From contig NZ_CH672414.1 of NCBI RefSeq assembly GCF_000152785.1, forward strand, positions 1 through 64,000: a DNA stretch of 64,000 nucleotides, read 5' to 3'. The notes under the pieces were generated by a model. It was not told the origin of the DNA. It ran no database searches and was given only the letters and a program-made list of their open reading frames with translations. Both the position numbers and the translations under genes were made by a program. Source of the DNA: Yoonia vestfoldensis SKA53 (GTDB lineage: Bacteria > Pseudomonadota > Alphaproteobacteria > Rhodobacterales > Rhodobacteraceae). Shown here in pieces: positions 1-9,651 of the stretch (the stretch's first letter is position 1; each line of letters opens with the position of its first letter).

Positions 1-42
1 TTCAGTTGACTGGTACTAATTGCCCGATAGGCTTGATTTGAT
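1..42 (+). rRNA. 23S rRNA, 3' end (partial)
   Basis: The first about 40 bases match the conserved 3' tail of alphaproteobacterial 23S rRNA (ACTGGTACTAATTGCCCGAT, then AGGCTTGATTT). The rest of the gene lies to the left of the window. A 5S gene and an initiator tRNA-Met follow on the same strand, the usual end of an rRNA operon in Rhodobacteraceae. The exact 3' end is approximate. Confidence 0.9.
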
Positions 43-156
43 CCAGTAATAGTAAGACTGGCGAAAATCAGGATACATACACAAAACTACAGTCGTACAT
101 GACTTGGAACATAACGGTGTGCCCCTCAAAAGGCACATCGCTGGCGTTGTTTTTTT

Positions 157-274
157 GGTTTGGTGGTCATAGCGCGAGCAAAACACCCGATCCCATCCCG
201 AACTCGGCAGTTAAGTGCCGCAGCGCTGATGGTACTGCGTCTTAAGACGTGGGAGAGTAAGTCACTGCCAAACC
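157..274 (+). rRNA. rrf: 5S ribosomal RNA
   Basis: The terminal stem GGTTTGG/CCAAACC closes the molecule at 157-163 and 268-274. Conserved 5S blocks lie inside (CCCGATCCCATCCCGAACTC, then GATGGTACTGC and GTGGGAGAGTA). The length of about 118 nt is normal. It sits between the 23S tail and an initiator tRNA gene, as expected for the end of an rRNA operon. Ends are good to a few bases. Confidence 0.96.
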
Positions 275-355
275 TAATAAACAACGCCTCCTTGGAACAC
301 TCCAAGGGTATCTCTCTTACGATGCACCTACCAAAATAGGTGCGCCAAACATTGG

Positions 356-432
<77 letters not shown>

Positions 433-459
433 AATCACACATAATATCATTACCTTAAC

Positions 460-480
460 ACCCACCCTCGGGTGGGTCTT
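460..480 (+). terminator. terminator-like hairpin after the rRNA operon
   Basis: ACCCACCC at 460-467 and GGGTGGGT at 470-477 form a strong GC stem with a minimal loop, followed by CTT. It lies 27 nt after the tRNA CCA end and probably terminates the rRNA/tRNA transcript. The T-run is weak. Confidence 0.6.
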
Positions 481-895
481 GGCGTTTGAATACCACACTG
501 GACCGGTTGTGGACGCAAGCAAGGCGGCTGGCGGGCGACGGGCACCCTATGCAAAGAACGCTCAGCTTTGAAATCACCACTGAACACGTCGTCTTCAACA
601 CGCTGGCCTCTGCCGATCTCGTCATATGGATCTCGATTTGCCTGAAGGCGCTGGTCTACGCGACCACCGATGGCAGCGGGAAACGCTTTGACCCCGCTTA
701 CGCAACGCAGCCTGCCTAGGCGCGAGGCGCAGTCGCTGAAATCGCTTGCGGTAGGCGACACTGATCCGCACCATATTAATCACGACAGATGCCTTGAACA
801 CGCCCCAGCCGCGTCAAATGTCCAAGCAAATCGCAGGTGGCAAGTGCATTTTTGACACCGAAACACGCAACCCCAACAGACTTAGGAATAGGCAC
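481..895. other. intergenic stretch without a recognised gene
   Basis: 415 bases between the rRNA operon terminator and the DUF411 gene. Short open frames exist on both strands (for example 486-719 plus and 450-761 minus), but neither has a recognisable domain or a good ribosome binding site. Decayed gene material or a long leader are both possible. Confidence 0.5.
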
Positions 896-1345
896 ATGAA
901 ACGTAGAGATTTTTTGATCACCGCCTCCAGCGCTGCCGTTTTGGCTTTGCCGGTGCGTGCGGCTGTAGCCAAGATGCAGGTTCTCAAGTCGCCAACCTGT
1001 GGATGTTGTTCGGCCTGGGTGGCGCATATCGAGGATGCGGGACTGGTCGTTGAAACCCAGGACGTGTCGCAAGAGGTCTTGTGGGCGGCCAAAGACAAGG
1101 CGGGGATCACCCCTGAGCTGAGTTCATGTCATACAGGGTTCATTGACGGCTATGTCATCGAAGGCCACGTTCCAGCAGCGGATATCCAGCGGCTTCTGAC
1201 AGAGAGACCCGATGCGATTGGCCTGACCGTGCCCGGAATGCCAATTGGATCGCCGGGTATGGAAATGGACAATCGGCGCGACGCTTTTGATACGCTGCTT
1301 GTGCTGCGCGATGGCAGCATTGTCGTGTTTTCAAGCCATACCTAG
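896..1345 (+). CDS. DUF411 copper/metal-binding periplasmic protein
   Basis: 149 residues. The N-terminus (MKRRDFL, then a hydrophobic stretch ending near ALPVRAA) is a twin-arginine signal, so the protein is probably exported folded. The mature part has the DUF411 marks: a CGCC motif with W and H just after it near residue 40, then a C-H-T motif, GYVIEGHVPA, and VPGMPIGSPGME near the C-terminus. DUF411 proteins are small metal-binding proteins that usually sit in copper or silver resistance loci. Here the gene converges on a CopZ/CopA pair, which supports a copper role. The start at 896 was chosen because it places the RR signal at the N-terminus. An upstream in-frame ATG at 794 would bury the signal. 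Confidence 0.85.
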   Translation: MKRRDFLITASSAAVLALPVRAAVAKMQVLKSPTCGCCSAWVAHIEDAGLVVETQDVSQEVLWAAKDKAGITPELSSCHTGFIDGYVIEGHVPAADIQRLLTERPDAIGLTVPGMPIGSPGMEMDNRRDAFDTLLVLRDGSIVVFSSHT

Positions 1346-1390
1346 ATCTAATCAGCGCAGGCCGCTTCTGATCTTGAACAGGCCAAAACC

Positions 1391-1588
1391 TCAGATTGGG
1401 GTGGCTGGATAGCCTGCTTCGGCAAGGGCGGCTTGCACTATTGCAGTGTCCACGACGCTCCCCAGCGCGATCCGCCGTGTTTCCATGTCGAAATTGATTT
1501 GGGCTTCGGGATCGAGGCCTTTGATAGCTTTTTCGACGATCGTCTTACAGTGGCCGCAGCTCATGTCGGGAATATGGAATGTATTCAT
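1391..1588 (-). CDS. copZ: CopZ-like heavy-metal-associated chaperone
   Basis: 65 residues forming a single HMA ferredoxin-like domain. The metal site MSCGHC (M-x-C-x-x-C) is at residues 9-14, and the domain ends with the usual AGYPA loop. Such proteins carry Cu(I) to P-type ATPases. The gene lies 21 nt downstream of the copper ATPase on the same strand and is presumably co-transcribed with it. This suits the ATPase well, because the ATPase itself lacks a classical N-terminal HMA domain. The neighbour on the other side, the DUF411 gene, converges. Confidence 0.88.
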   Translation of the reverse strand: MNTFHIPDMSCGHCKTIVEKAIKGLDPEAQINFDMETRRIALGSVVDTAIVQAALAEAGYPATPI

Positions 1589-1609
1589 GCGTTTCTCCTT
1601 TTGACGCAG

Positions 1610-3943
1610 TTAAAGGTCAACACGTCGCAGACGCAATGCATTCGAGATAACCGAGACGGACGAGAGGCTCATCGCCGCCGCCGCGATCATGGGCGAGAGC
1701 AGCAGGCCGGTCACAGGGTAGAGCAGTCCAGCAGCGATCGGGATTCCAAGGCTGTTGTAGGCGAAGGCGAAGAACAGATTTTGTTTGATGTTGCGCAACG
1801 TCGCGCGGGCAAGTTTGCGCGCCCGCACGATCCCCATCAGGTCGCCGCCGAGCAGGGTGATGCCTGCGCTTTCCATCGCCACGTCAGCACCGGTGCCCAT
1901 GGCAATGCCAACATCCGCAGCGGCCAGCGCGGGGGCGTCGTTCACCCCATCACCTGCCATCGCAATCTTGTGGCCATCCTTGCGCAACTGGTCGATCAGC
2001 TTTTTCTTGTCTTCCGGTAGAACACCTGCGCGGACCTCATCAATGCCCAGCCTTTCGGCCACAGCCTTTGCTGTGCGTTCGTTGTCGCCCGTCGCCATGA
2101 TGACGCGCAGCCCCTGGGCGTGGAGTGCCTTGATCGCCTGAGCCGTGCTGTCCTTGATCGGGTCGGCTACTGCCACGATGCCTGCCAGCGCCCCATCGAC
2201 CGCGACGAACATCGCCGTCTTGCCCTCGGCGCGCAAAGCATCGGCCTTTTCTTCGGCAGCACCCGTGTCCAGGCCGATCTCTTGCATCATCGCCGTGTTG
2301 CCAAGGGTGACAGCGTGCCCGTCGATCTGTCCGCGCACACCCTTGCCGGTGACGGCCTCGAACTCGGTGGCCTCTTGCCTTGCGGCGCCTGCCGCTTCGG
2401 CCCCTTCAACGATGGCTTCGGCCAGAGGATGTTCGGACCCACGTTCAAGTGCTGCGGCCAGCGACAACAACTCCGCCTTAGTTACATCGCCCAGCGTCAC
2501 CTTGTCAGTCAGCGTGGGCTTGCCCATCGTCAGCGTGCCGGTCTTGTCGACGATCAGCGTGTCAACAGACGCCATGCGTTCCAGCGCCTCGGCGTCCTTG
2601 ATCAACACCCCCGCCTGCGCGCCGCGTCCCGCCGCCGTGGTGATCGAGATCGGCGTGGCCAGCCCGAGCGCGCAAGGACATGCGATGATCACCACCGAGA
2701 CGGCTGAAGCGATGGCAAAGACAAGCGCGGGGTCCGGCCCGAAGATCATCCAGACGACAAAGGCGAAGATCGCAGTGCCTACCACGGTTGGCACGAAAAC
2801 CGCTGACACGCGGTCAGCCAGTCCTTGGATTGGCGCACGCGACCGCCTCGCGTTCGACACCATCGTCACGATCTGCGCCAACACAGTGTCTGCACCGACC
2901 TTGCCCGCTTCGATTACCAACGCGCCGTTCTTGTTGATCGTAGCACCGGTCACAGCATCGCCGGGACCTTTTTCGACAGGCATCGCCTCGCCGGTCAGCA
3001 TGCTTTCATCCAGGCTGGAACGCCCCTCGATCACCGTTGCGTCCACGGGGACGGCATCGCCGGGGCGCACGCGCAGCCGGTCGCCCTCCATGATATTTTC
3101 CAGCGGTGCATCGTATTCCGTGCCGTCCGGCAGAATCCGCCGCGCGGTCTTGGGCGCGAGGTCAAGAAGCGCGCGGATCGCGTCTCCGGTACGTTCGCGG
3201 GCGCGAAGTTCCAGCACCTGGCCAACAAAGACCAGCGCCACGATCACCACCGACGCCTCAAAGTATGTGCCGACGCCCGCGCCCATGCGATACTGGTCTG
3301 GGAACAGTCCCGGCAGGAACGTTGCGAAGATCGAATAGAGATAGGCCGCCGACACCCCAAGGCTGATCAGCGTCCACATATTGGGCGATCGGTTCACGAC
3401 TGAATCCCAGCCCCGCTTGAAAAACGGCCATGCCGCCCAAAGCACGATGGGTGTGGCCAGAACAAATTCCAGATAGCTTGCGGTCTGATGCCCGATCCAA
3501 TCGCGCACCGGCAGGCCGACCAGCCCGCCCATGGTCAGCACGATCAGCGGCACCGCCGCCGCTGCAGAAATCCACATCCGGCGGGTGAAGTCGGTCAGCT
3601 CCTCACTAGGTTCATCCGACGGAAGCATCGGCTCCAGCGCCATGCCGCAGAGCGGGCAGGCTCCGGGCGCGTCACGGATGATCTCGGGGTGCATGGGGCA
3701 TGTGTACTGGGCATGCGCGGGCGCTGTCTTCTTCACCCCTGCCGCGCGGCCGGACGCGTAGTGCCACGGGTCGGCCTTGAACTTTGTCTGGCATTTCTCG
3801 GAGCAGAAATGGAAGGTCTCGCCCTCAAACTCCGCGTGCCGCCCGTCGGGCTTGACCGCGACAGTCATCCCGCAGACCGGATCCTTGGCCGTCTCTGCTC
3901 CCGCCTGCATTTCGGGTGCCGCGTGAGGGTGATCGTGGTCCAT
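1610..3943 (-). CDS. copA: copper-translocating P1B-type ATPase (CopA-like)
   Basis: 777 residues. In order: a YHS-type domain at about 20-65 (KDPVCGM, FCSEKC), a heavy-metal-binding segment at about 80-105 ([15 protein letters not shown]), then the transporter core with TGEAMP in the actuator, the CPC ion motif in TM6 near residue 422, DKTGT phosphorylation site near 465, HP locus, [10 protein letters not shown], and late-helix residues YN and MSLSSVS. The latter two with CPC are typical of Cu(I) pumps. Classical N-terminal HMA domains are replaced by the YHS and His/Cys-rich module. It exports Cu(I) across the inner membrane with the adjacent CopZ-like chaperone. Upstream lies IS debris, so the promoter is probably in 3944-3990. 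Confidence 0.93.
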   Translation of the reverse strand: MDHDHPHAAPEMQAGAETAKDPVCGMTVAVKPDGRHAEFEGETFHFCSEKCQTKFKADPWHYASGRAAGVKKTAPAHAQYTCPMHPEIIRDAPGACPLCGMALEPMLPSDEPSEELTDFTRRMWISAAAAVPLIVLTMGGLVGLPVRDWIGHQTASYLEFVLATPIVLWAAWPFFKRGWDSVVNRSPNMWTLISLGVSAAYLYSIFATFLPGLFPDQYRMGAGVGTYFEASVVIVALVFVGQVLELRARERTGDAIRALLDLAPKTARRILPDGTEYDAPLENIMEGDRLRVRPGDAVPVDATVIEGRSSLDESMLTGEAMPVEKGPGDAVTGATINKNGALVIEAGKVGADTVLAQIVTMVSNARRSRAPIQGLADRVSAVFVPTVVGTAIFAFVVWMIFGPDPALVFAIASAVSVVIIACPCALGLATPISITTAAGRGAQAGVLIKDAEALERMASVDTLIVDKTGTLTMGKPTLTDKVTLGDVTKAELLSLAAALERGSEHPLAEAIVEGAEAAGAARQEATEFEAVTGKGVRGQIDGHAVTLGNTAMMQEIGLDTGAAEEKADALRAEGKTAMFVAVDGALAGIVAVADPIKDSTAQAIKALHAQGLRVIMATGDNERTAKAVAERLGIDEVRAGVLPEDKKKLIDQLRKDGHKIAMAGDGVNDAPALAAADVGIAMGTGADVAMESAGITLLGGDLMGIVRARKLARATLRNIKQNLFFAFAYNSLGIPIAAGLLYPVTGLLLSPMIAAAAMSLSSVSVISNALRLRRVDL

Positions 3944-3957
3944 GAGGTGCCAGCCTT

Positions 3958-4530
3958 TCAGTTGTTTCTCAGCCCAAGGCGTCCAGTCATTGGAACCTCA
4001 ATGGTCCTGTCACGTATTCGTGCCGCTCCAAGTGCTCGTTTAAGCCACTTTCGTTCGAAGGCGACACGGCTTTTCCAACCCAGTGCTGCGTGCGGACGGC
4101 GTGGATTGTACAAGCCGTTGATGTATTCGAAGAGCGCCATGAAAAACGGCTGCAGTGAAGCTCATATATTCGCCAAGTGACGATGAGAGCTGTTTTCGGT
4201 ACCCAGAGCCGACCGCACAGCCGACGATACGACGGCAATGCAAGCCCGGGATCACAGCCAAGTAAAGCCAGTCCTCACGGGTCCAAACAGAGCTGATATC
4301 ACCCGCCTAGTTCTGGTTTGGCGCTTCTGCCATGACGTCATGATCCAGCAGGTTCGACGCGATATTGAACTTATGATCACTGTCCACTCTGGGCAGATTA
4401 CTTTGCAATCGCCTGCGGGGCAATGGTCGTCACCTTGTGTGTGCGGGTTCTGGCCACGGATATGCCGTTCTGGCACATCAATCGGCCAACGCAGCGGTGG
4501 GCTGTAACCAGTCCAATGTCCTTCAGCTAT
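3958..4530 (-). pseudogene. decayed IS3-family transposase (OrfB remnant)
   Basis: Conceptual translation in shifting frames on the minus strand gives blocks of an IS3-family OrfB integrase core, in the right order: a CQNGISVARTRTHK-like segment near 4480, FNIASNLLDHDV near 4350, REDWLYLAVIPGLHCRRIVG near 4280-4210, and the C-terminal YINGLYNPRRPHAALGW near 4130-4080. Several frameshifts and internal stops separate them, and the catalytic DDE region is partly deleted. OrfA and clear terminal repeats are not visible. It is therefore a dead remnant lying between the copper genes and the catabolic operon. Confidence 0.8.
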
Positions 4531-4597
4531 GCGGTAATGTGTGGGCGAGTATAGCTGCCTATGACCCGTCAACCTAAGCAGGCTTTCGCCCGAGTGA

Positions 4598-5332
4598 TCA
4601 ATTCAACCTGACAGAAATGGCTCCAAGGCCGTCGATCTGCCCATGCACTTCGCAGGGAACATCAATATACGTCAGCGGATGAAGTGATCCTGTAATCACG
4701 ATTTGGCCAACCTGCAGCCCGCCACAATGTGTCCCGATCTTTGCCAAAAGCATCTTCAGGGTGGAAAATGCGGACCCACCCGGTACATCAGCAGGACCAT
4801 CCAACATAATATTATCCCCAGCCTGCATCCGGGCTTTGATATTACCAATGTCACGTCCGTCCCAGTCGCCCATCGTCGCCCCGATGATCAGCCCGTGATT
4901 GATCTGAAAGTCTGCGAGCTTGGCAATCGGGTCTTCTGCGAGGGGGGCGCGCAACCGGCTGTTCACCAGTTCGATCACTGGCACCGGCCGAACGCTACGG
5001 CAGAGTTTGGCTTCAAAATCGTCGGCTGATTGGTCAGGCAATGGCGCAACGATCTTCCAGCCCACTTCCAATTCAACCCCCATGACATCGCCTATCGCCA
5101 CGGTCGCACCAGATGCGAAAACGAAACCGGGTACGATCGGCGACATGATCGGCTCTTGCCCAGGCTTGAGTGCCGCCTTGAAACCGGCGATAGGCCCCAG
5201 TGCAGCGGACACCCGCGCTTGAATGTAATATGCCTCGGCATTTGTTTTGGGGGCAGGGCCATCAGGCGCACAGCGGTTGCCCGACTGATGGGCCTCGATC
5301 AGCGCATCTGCGAAAGCATCAAGATGTTTCAT
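4598..5332 (-). CDS. 2-keto-4-pentenoate hydratase / fumarylacetoacetase-family protein
   Basis: 244 residues resembling MhpD-type hydratases of the FAH superfamily, with the acidic metal-binding motif in GVELEVGWKI near residue 85. These enzymes hydrate or cleave 2-oxo acids with a divalent metal. The start at 5332 gives an ATGA overlap with the upstream racemase gene and puts GGAGG at a good 7-nt distance. The in-frame ATG at 5338 would be too close to that site. It is the last gene of the Dpp-type operon, so it may act on a 2-oxo acid released by the upstream amidase, racemase and RidA steps. The actual substrate is unknown. Confidence 0.78.
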   Translation of the reverse strand: MKHLDAFADALIEAHQSGNRCAPDGPAPKTNAEAYYIQARVSAALGPIAGFKAALKPGQEPIMSPIVPGFVFASGATVAIGDVMGVELEVGWKIVAPLPDQSADDFEAKLCRSVRPVPVIELVNSRLRAPLAEDPIAKLADFQINHGLIIGATMGDWDGRDIGNIKARMQAGDNIMLDGPADVPGGSAFSTLKMLLAKIGTHCGGLQVGQIVITGSLHPLTYIDVPCEVHGQIDGLGAISVRLN

Positions 5333-5982
5333 TGCCATTCCTCCATGATGCGCAGCATCCGGCGCGCTGCCTCTGGAATTGGTGCGATAAGATCGCAAGG
5401 TGCAAGTGGGCGTAAGCGTTCGGCAGATTGCCCTAAAGGTCCGCCGCCTATGATGACCGCCTGTGCACCCGCCGAGTGTGCCCTGTGCGTCGCGGCTAAT
5501 AAAGCTGCATCGAGTGCGTCCTCATCTGCGGACAGTATCACGGGGTCGCCATCTGTTAGAAAAGTCCCCAGATAGGCGCCGCTTGGGGCGGCGGTGCGCA
5601 TGAGCATGTCAATTCCGGACACCAGCCCTGGCGTATGGGTGACCACGGCATAACGTCGGCCGCCAGAGGCCGCGGCAATCGCCGCAGACTCGCCTATTCC
5701 GATGACAGGAATATCCAGTCGCGCCGCCAAAGCCGCGCGTCCGGGATCACCAAACGCGCACACAATGATCCCGCCCACAGCATCTGGAATCTCTGCCGCA
5801 GCCACATGTGCAGCCGCTGCATCAAGAAGCGTCATCGAGGTCAGCAACCCTGGTCCGTCTGGCGCAGTCCAGCCCTGTACGTCTGGCAGGATCGTGCTCG
5901 CGATTGCAGCCATCTCGCGGGTCGTCGCGCGATTGCTATTGGGGTTCATCAAAAGGACTGGTTGCCTTGGCTGTCGCGTCAA
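5329..5982 (-). CDS. Asp/Glu/hydantoin racemase-superfamily protein (atypical active site)
   Basis: 217 residues with the superfamily N-terminus (LLMNPNSN) and the VCAFGDPG loop at residues 74-81. Hydantoin and allantoin racemases normally carry Cys directly before the FGDP loop and a second Cys in a GGCxx-type loop. Here residue 76 is Ala, with a Cys one position earlier at 75, and the second loop reads IIGGGPLG without Cys. A two-base racemization mechanism is therefore doubtful. The gene overlaps RidA upstream and the hydratase-like gene downstream by 4 nt each. A racemase, isomerase or related lyase of the hydantoin pathway is the best guess. Confidence 0.75.
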   Translation of the reverse strand: MTRQPRQPVLLMNPNSNRATTREMAAIASTILPDVQGWTAPDGPGLLTSMTLLDAAAAHVAAAEIPDAVGGIIVCAFGDPGRAALAARLDIPVIGIGESAAIAAASGGRRYAVVTHTPGLVSGIDMLMRTAAPSGAYLGTFLTDGDPVILSADEDALDAALLAATHRAHSAGAQAVIIGGGPLGQSAERLRPLAPCDLIAPIPEAARRMLRIMEEWQ

Positions 5983-6443
5983 TTGAGTTCAACCACGGCT
6001 TCCACTTCGACCAATGCATTGGCTGGCAAAGACGCTACGTTGACAGCAGTGCGCGCGTGCCGTCCGGCATCGCCCCAAAGGTCGATGAAAAGCTGCGATG
6101 CGCCGTTCACGATTTGTGGTCCATCCGGATAGCCGGGGTCTGCGGCAACAAAACCACCAACCCGCACGATCTGGCTGACTTTCGTCAGGGACCCGGCGAC
6201 AGCACGTATCGAGAATAGAAGGTTCAGCGCGCACATTTGTGCGGCTTGTTGCCCAATGGCGGTGTCGAACCCGGTGCCAATGGGGCCAAAGTATTTTGGC
6301 ACGCCTTCCCATTCACAGATTTGACCGGACAGGAACAATAGATTGCCGGTGATCTTGCCGGGCAGAAACAAAGCCCGCGATGGGGCCGATGGTGGCAGCG
6401 CAAGGCCCAGTTTGCCTAGCTGCGCTTCGATGGGGCAACTCAT
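5979..6443 (-). CDS. RidA (YjgF/YER057c/UK114) family protein
   Basis: 154 residues. It shows the RidA C-terminal signature (HARTAVNVASLPANALVEVEAV) with the conserved Arg that binds substrate carboxylates, and the LSGQI segment near residue 38. RidA proteins hydrolyse reactive enamine/imine intermediates to 2-oxo acids and ammonia. Some family members act in ureide or pyrimidine breakdown. The gene is coupled by 4-nt overlaps to an amidase upstream and the racemase-like gene downstream, so a pathway-specific role in amide or ureide catabolism is likely. The exact substrate is not evident. Confidence 0.85.
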   Translation of the reverse strand: MSCPIEAQLGKLGLALPPSAPSRALFLPGKITGNLLFLSGQICEWEGVPKYFGPIGTGFDTAIGQQAAQMCALNLLFSIRAVAGSLTKVSQIVRVGGFVAADPGYPDGPQIVNGASQLFIDLWGDAGRHARTAVNVASLPANALVEVEAVVELN

Positions 6444-7618
6444 GTCGTGGTTCCTTTTGCCAGCGCATTAGCCAGCGCAATCAGCGATAAATCCGACCCG
6501 CGTGGCCCGATCAGAGAAAGCCCGAAAGGCGCGCCGTCGATACTGCCTGCGGGGAAAGTCACCTGAGGTAGCCCGACAAGCCCTGCCACGCACAAAAGAC
6601 GCATAGCGTCGTGGCGGTAGGTGTCGAACACCTCGATAGGCGCGTCCAAGCGAAACGGAGCCTCTGGTACGACGGGAGCGAGCAGCACGCCGGTGTCACC
6701 CAGAAGTGCCACAATTTTTGCGGCATAGTTGGCCCGCGCCTTTCGCGCATCGGCGATCTGCGCCTCTGCAAGCTGTTCTGCTGCGGCCACCCGCCCATGA
6801 ATGCCGCGCACCAAGGGCATCCCTGACGCTTTGATCCATGGCACGATTGCGGCTTTGGCATCGCCGCTGATCGTGGTCAGGAAAATGTCATATACAGCAG
6901 CTACCCCTTGCGGAAAAACTTCGACGTCTTGGGCTTGCAAGGCTCCAAAGACGCTGACGTATATCGCCTGTTGCTCCGCGGCCAGTTGCGCGATCATATC
7001 TGTCGGGCGCAGCAGCACAGGGTTTGGCGGTAAAGCGGCTGTATCCGGGCCGAGCAGCGCATCGGCAGCGCGGGCAAGTGTCGCGCCATCGCGCGCGAAA
7101 AGGCCAACAGCGTCATAGCTTGGCGCGAGCGGCTGAACACCGTCCAGACAGACCCGTCCATGCGTTGGACGCAGTCCCCAAATCCCGCAAAAGCTGGCTG
7201 GCGCGCGCACTGATCCGCCGGTATCTGATCCGATGGCAATATCGGCAAGTCCGCCTGCGACCGCAACTGCCGACCCCGATGATGACCCGCCGGGAATGCG
7301 GTCGGGGGCAGCAGGGTTCACAGGTGTGCCGAAATGCGCATTCATCCCGTACATCGACCAAGCAAGTTCATCAGTATGGGTCTTTCCGACAAACTGAGCG
7401 CCCGCATCTAACAGCCGCTGGGCCGCAGAGGCGGTTTTGCGTGCGACAGGGCTTTGCGCAAGCCGTGTTGGACAGCCCGAACCGGTGCGATAGCCTGCGA
7501 CGTCAAAGATATCTTTCACGGCCAGCGTGAGGCCCGCAAGAGGGCCATCGGCGGCATGGGCCACGCGAATTGCCTCATACGGCATGAAACAGTTGAAGGG
7601 GTCTTTGTCGATCAGCAC
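6440..7618 (-). CDS. amidase (amidase-signature family)
   Basis: 392 residues with the amidase signature: Lys in LAVKDIFD near residue 35, GGSSSGS, then the nucleophile region GSDTGGSVRAP. These supply the Ser-cisSer-Lys triad. At 392 residues it is shorter than GatA and closer to specialised amidases such as the AtzF or indoleacetamide groups. It starts 3 nt after the preceding ABC ATPase gene and overlaps RidA by 4 nt. It probably hydrolyses an amide or carbamoyl compound imported by the linked ABC transporter. Confidence 0.85.
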   Translation of the reverse strand: MLIDKDPFNCFMPYEAIRVAHAADGPLAGLTLAVKDIFDVAGYRTGSGCPTRLAQSPVARKTASAAQRLLDAGAQFVGKTHTDELAWSMYGMNAHFGTPVNPAAPDRIPGGSSSGSAVAVAGGLADIAIGSDTGGSVRAPASFCGIWGLRPTHGRVCLDGVQPLAPSYDAVGLFARDGATLARAADALLGPDTAALPPNPVLLRPTDMIAQLAAEQQAIYVSVFGALQAQDVEVFPQGVAAVYDIFLTTISGDAKAAIVPWIKASGMPLVRGIHGRVAAAEQLAEAQIADARKARANYAAKIVALLGDTGVLLAPVVPEAPFRLDAPIEVFDTYRHDAMRLLCVAGLVGLPQVTFPAGSIDGAPFGLSLIGPRGSDLSLIALANALAKGTTT

Positions 7619-7621
7619 AAT

Positions 7622-8602
7622 CTACTCCGCCAAGATGGGCGCATTGGGGTGGATACAGGCCACGCGGCGGCGGTCGTTTGGCGAATGAACCGGGGGCAGT
7701 GCCGCAAGACACTGCGGTTCAGCAAGCGGGCAGCGCGGCGCAAAAGAACAGGCATCTGGACGCGTGTCCAAGGGCGGCGGCGCGCCGGGGATCGCGTTCA
7801 AGCGTGCGCCGCGCGCTGCATCATGCAGGTTCGCCGCCAAGAGGCCGCGGGTATAGGGATGGCGCGGGTCTTTGATGATCTCGCGGGTGGTGCCTTCTTC
7901 AACGATTTGTCCCGCGTACATGACCGCGATGCGTTCGGACACTTCGACGGCCACGCCGATGTCATGCGTCACAAAGATCACGCCCATGCCAAATTCTTTT
8001 TGCAGGTCGCGCAGTAACAACAGGATCTGGATCTGCACCGTCGCATCAAGCGCAGTCGTTGGCTCATCCGCCAAAAGCAGCCTTGGACGGCAGGCCAGCG
8101 CCAGCGCGATCATGACCCGCTGTAACATCCCCCCCGACAGTTCATGCGGATAGTTGTGCAACCGTCGCTCGGGCGATGGAATCCGCACCCGTCGCAGCAT
8201 GTCCAAGGCTGTTGAAAGCGCCTCGTCTTTGCGCACGCCTTTGTGGCGCATCACGGATTCAGCGATCTGGTCGCCCACGGTATAGACCGGGTCCAGCGCA
8301 AGGCCGGGTTCTTGAAAGACCATGGAGACTTCTTCGCCGCGGTAGGCTTGAAGTTTCTTGCCCGACAGCGTGAGGACATCAACACCGTTCACGACGATAT
8401 TGCCGTCGATATGGCTGCGCTTGGGGGGCAGCAGCCGCAGCAGGGTTTTCAATGTCACGGACTTGCCTGATCCGCTTTCGCCCAGCAGGGCCATGGTTTC
8501 GCCCTGCTTGAGCGTCAGTGTCAGGTCATTGATCGCATGCACGGTGCGGGCACCGCTGAAGCGGACGTTCAAATTGCGGATATCGACAAGGTTCTCGGTC
8601 AT
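7622..8602 (-). CDS. peptide/nickel-type ABC transporter ATP-binding protein (DppD-like)
   Basis: 326 residues when started at 8602. Walker A is GESGSGKS, the signature LSGGM, and Walker B LLLADEP, followed by the C-terminal Dpp/Opp extension (CSFAPRCPLAEPQC) with clustered Cys residues. The start at 8602 gives an ATGA overlap with the upstream ATPase gene. A longer frame to 8740 has no domain support. It pairs with the DppF-like protein to energise uptake of the ligand bound by the solute-binding protein at 11547-13145. Confidence 0.9.
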   Translation of the reverse strand: MTENLVDIRNLNVRFSGARTVHAINDLTLTLKQGETMALLGESGSGKSVTLKTLLRLLPPKRSHIDGNIVVNGVDVLTLSGKKLQAYRGEEVSMVFQEPGLALDPVYTVGDQIAESVMRHKGVRKDEALSTALDMLRRVRIPSPERRLHNYPHELSGGMLQRVMIALALACRPRLLLADEPTTALDATVQIQILLLLRDLQKEFGMGVIFVTHDIGVAVEVSERIAVMYAGQIVEEGTTREIIKDPRHPYTRGLLAANLHDAARGARLNAIPGAPPPLDTRPDACSFAPRCPLAEPQCLAALPPVHSPNDRRRVACIHPNAPILAE

Positions 8603-9651
8603 TCGAACACGTCCTTTCCCGCCTTGCTGTGACCAGAGCTGATGTCGTGCAGGTGACAAGCCGCCAAGTGATCGGACCCGGCCGTCAAGGGGTGCAATAG
8701 GGGTACTTTGGCTTTGCACACGTCTTCGGAAAATCGGCACCGCGTATGGAACCGACAGCCAGAGGGCGGGTTGATCGGGTTGGGCGGATCACCGGCCAGT
8801 GGCGGTTCTTTCGTGCGGTTGTCGGGGTCCATCGACGGCATCGCAGAAAACAGCGACCGGGTATAAGGGTGCGCTTGCGAGGTCCAGATATCATCGACCG
8901 GGGCAATCTCGACCACTTCACCCAGATACATCACAAGGATACGGTCCGAAATGTAGCGGACCACGTTCAGGTCGTGGCTGATAAAAATATAGGTCAAACC
9001 AAATTCGCGGCGCAAGTCAGCCAACAGGTTGAGCACTTGTGCTTCGACCGATTTATCAAGTGCCGACACAGCCTCATCCAGCACCACCAATCGGGGCGAC
9101 ATGGCCAGCGCGCGGGCGATGTTGATCCGCTGACGCTGTCCGCCGGATACCTCGTGCGGATAGCGTTGGGCAAAGCGATCGGGCGCCAGGCCTACACGCT
9201 CCATCAGTTTTCGTGCGCGCCCGACCGGGTCGGACAGTCCCTGAATGCGCGCGCCAAAGGCTATCGAGGCTTCAATCGTCAGGCGCGGGTTCAGCGAAGC
9301 ATAGCTGTCTTGAAACACCATTTGCACGCCGCGCCGCAATTCGCGCAGGGACAAGGTGCCACCAAGGTCTTGGCCATCATAGATGATCTCACCTTTGTCT
9401 TTATCAAGCAGGCCAATCAGCAAGCGCGCGGTCGTGGATTTTCCACAGCCAGACTCGCCCACGATGCCAAGGGTTTCACCCTTTTTGACTTCAAACGATA
9501 CGCCGTCCACAGCCTGCACCACGGCCTTTTTGCCGCCAAAAATGCCACCGCGAACAGGGAAGTATTTCTGCAAATTGCGCACGATCAAAAGGGGTTGGGC
9601 CGGCCCGCCCTTATCTGGTTGGGTATCTGCCAAGGTTTCAGTCTTTGACAT
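8599..9651 (-). CDS. peptide/nickel-type ABC transporter ATP-binding protein (DppF-like)
   Basis: 350 residues. It has Walker A GESGCGKS, signature VSGGQRQR, Walker B LVVLDEA, and the oligopeptide-type C-terminal extension ([10 protein letters not shown]). It overlaps the DppC-like gene by 14 nt upstream and the DppD-like gene by 4 nt downstream. It forms the second nucleotide-binding half of the same importer. Nothing unusual is seen in its motifs. Confidence 0.9.
   Translation of the reverse strand: MSKTETLADTQPDKGGPAQPLLIVRNLQKYFPVRGGIFGGKKAVVQAVDGVSFEVKKGETLGIVGESGCGKSTTARLLIGLLDKDKGEIIYDGQDLGGTLSLRELRRGVQMVFQDSYASLNPRLTIEASIAFGARIQGLSDPVGRARKLMERVGLAPDRFAQRYPHEVSGGQRQRINIARALAMSPRLVVLDEAVSALDKSVEAQVLNLLADLRREFGLTYIFISHDLNVVRYISDRILVMYLGEVVEIAPVDDIWTSQAHPYTRSLFSAMPSMDPDNRTKEPPLAGDPPNPINPPSGCRFHTRCRFSEDVCKAKVPLLHPLTAGSDHLAACHLHDISSGHSKAGKDVFE

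Noticed and set aside
2145-3338. A 397-residue plus-strand frame opposite copA
   Set aside because: It is an antisense reading of the P-type ATPase, rich in Ser, Ala and Thr. All conserved motifs are on the minus strand.
3958-4530. A complete IS3-family insertion sequence
   Set aside because: OrfA, terminal repeats and an intact OrfB are missing. Frameshifts and stops show it is only a remnant.
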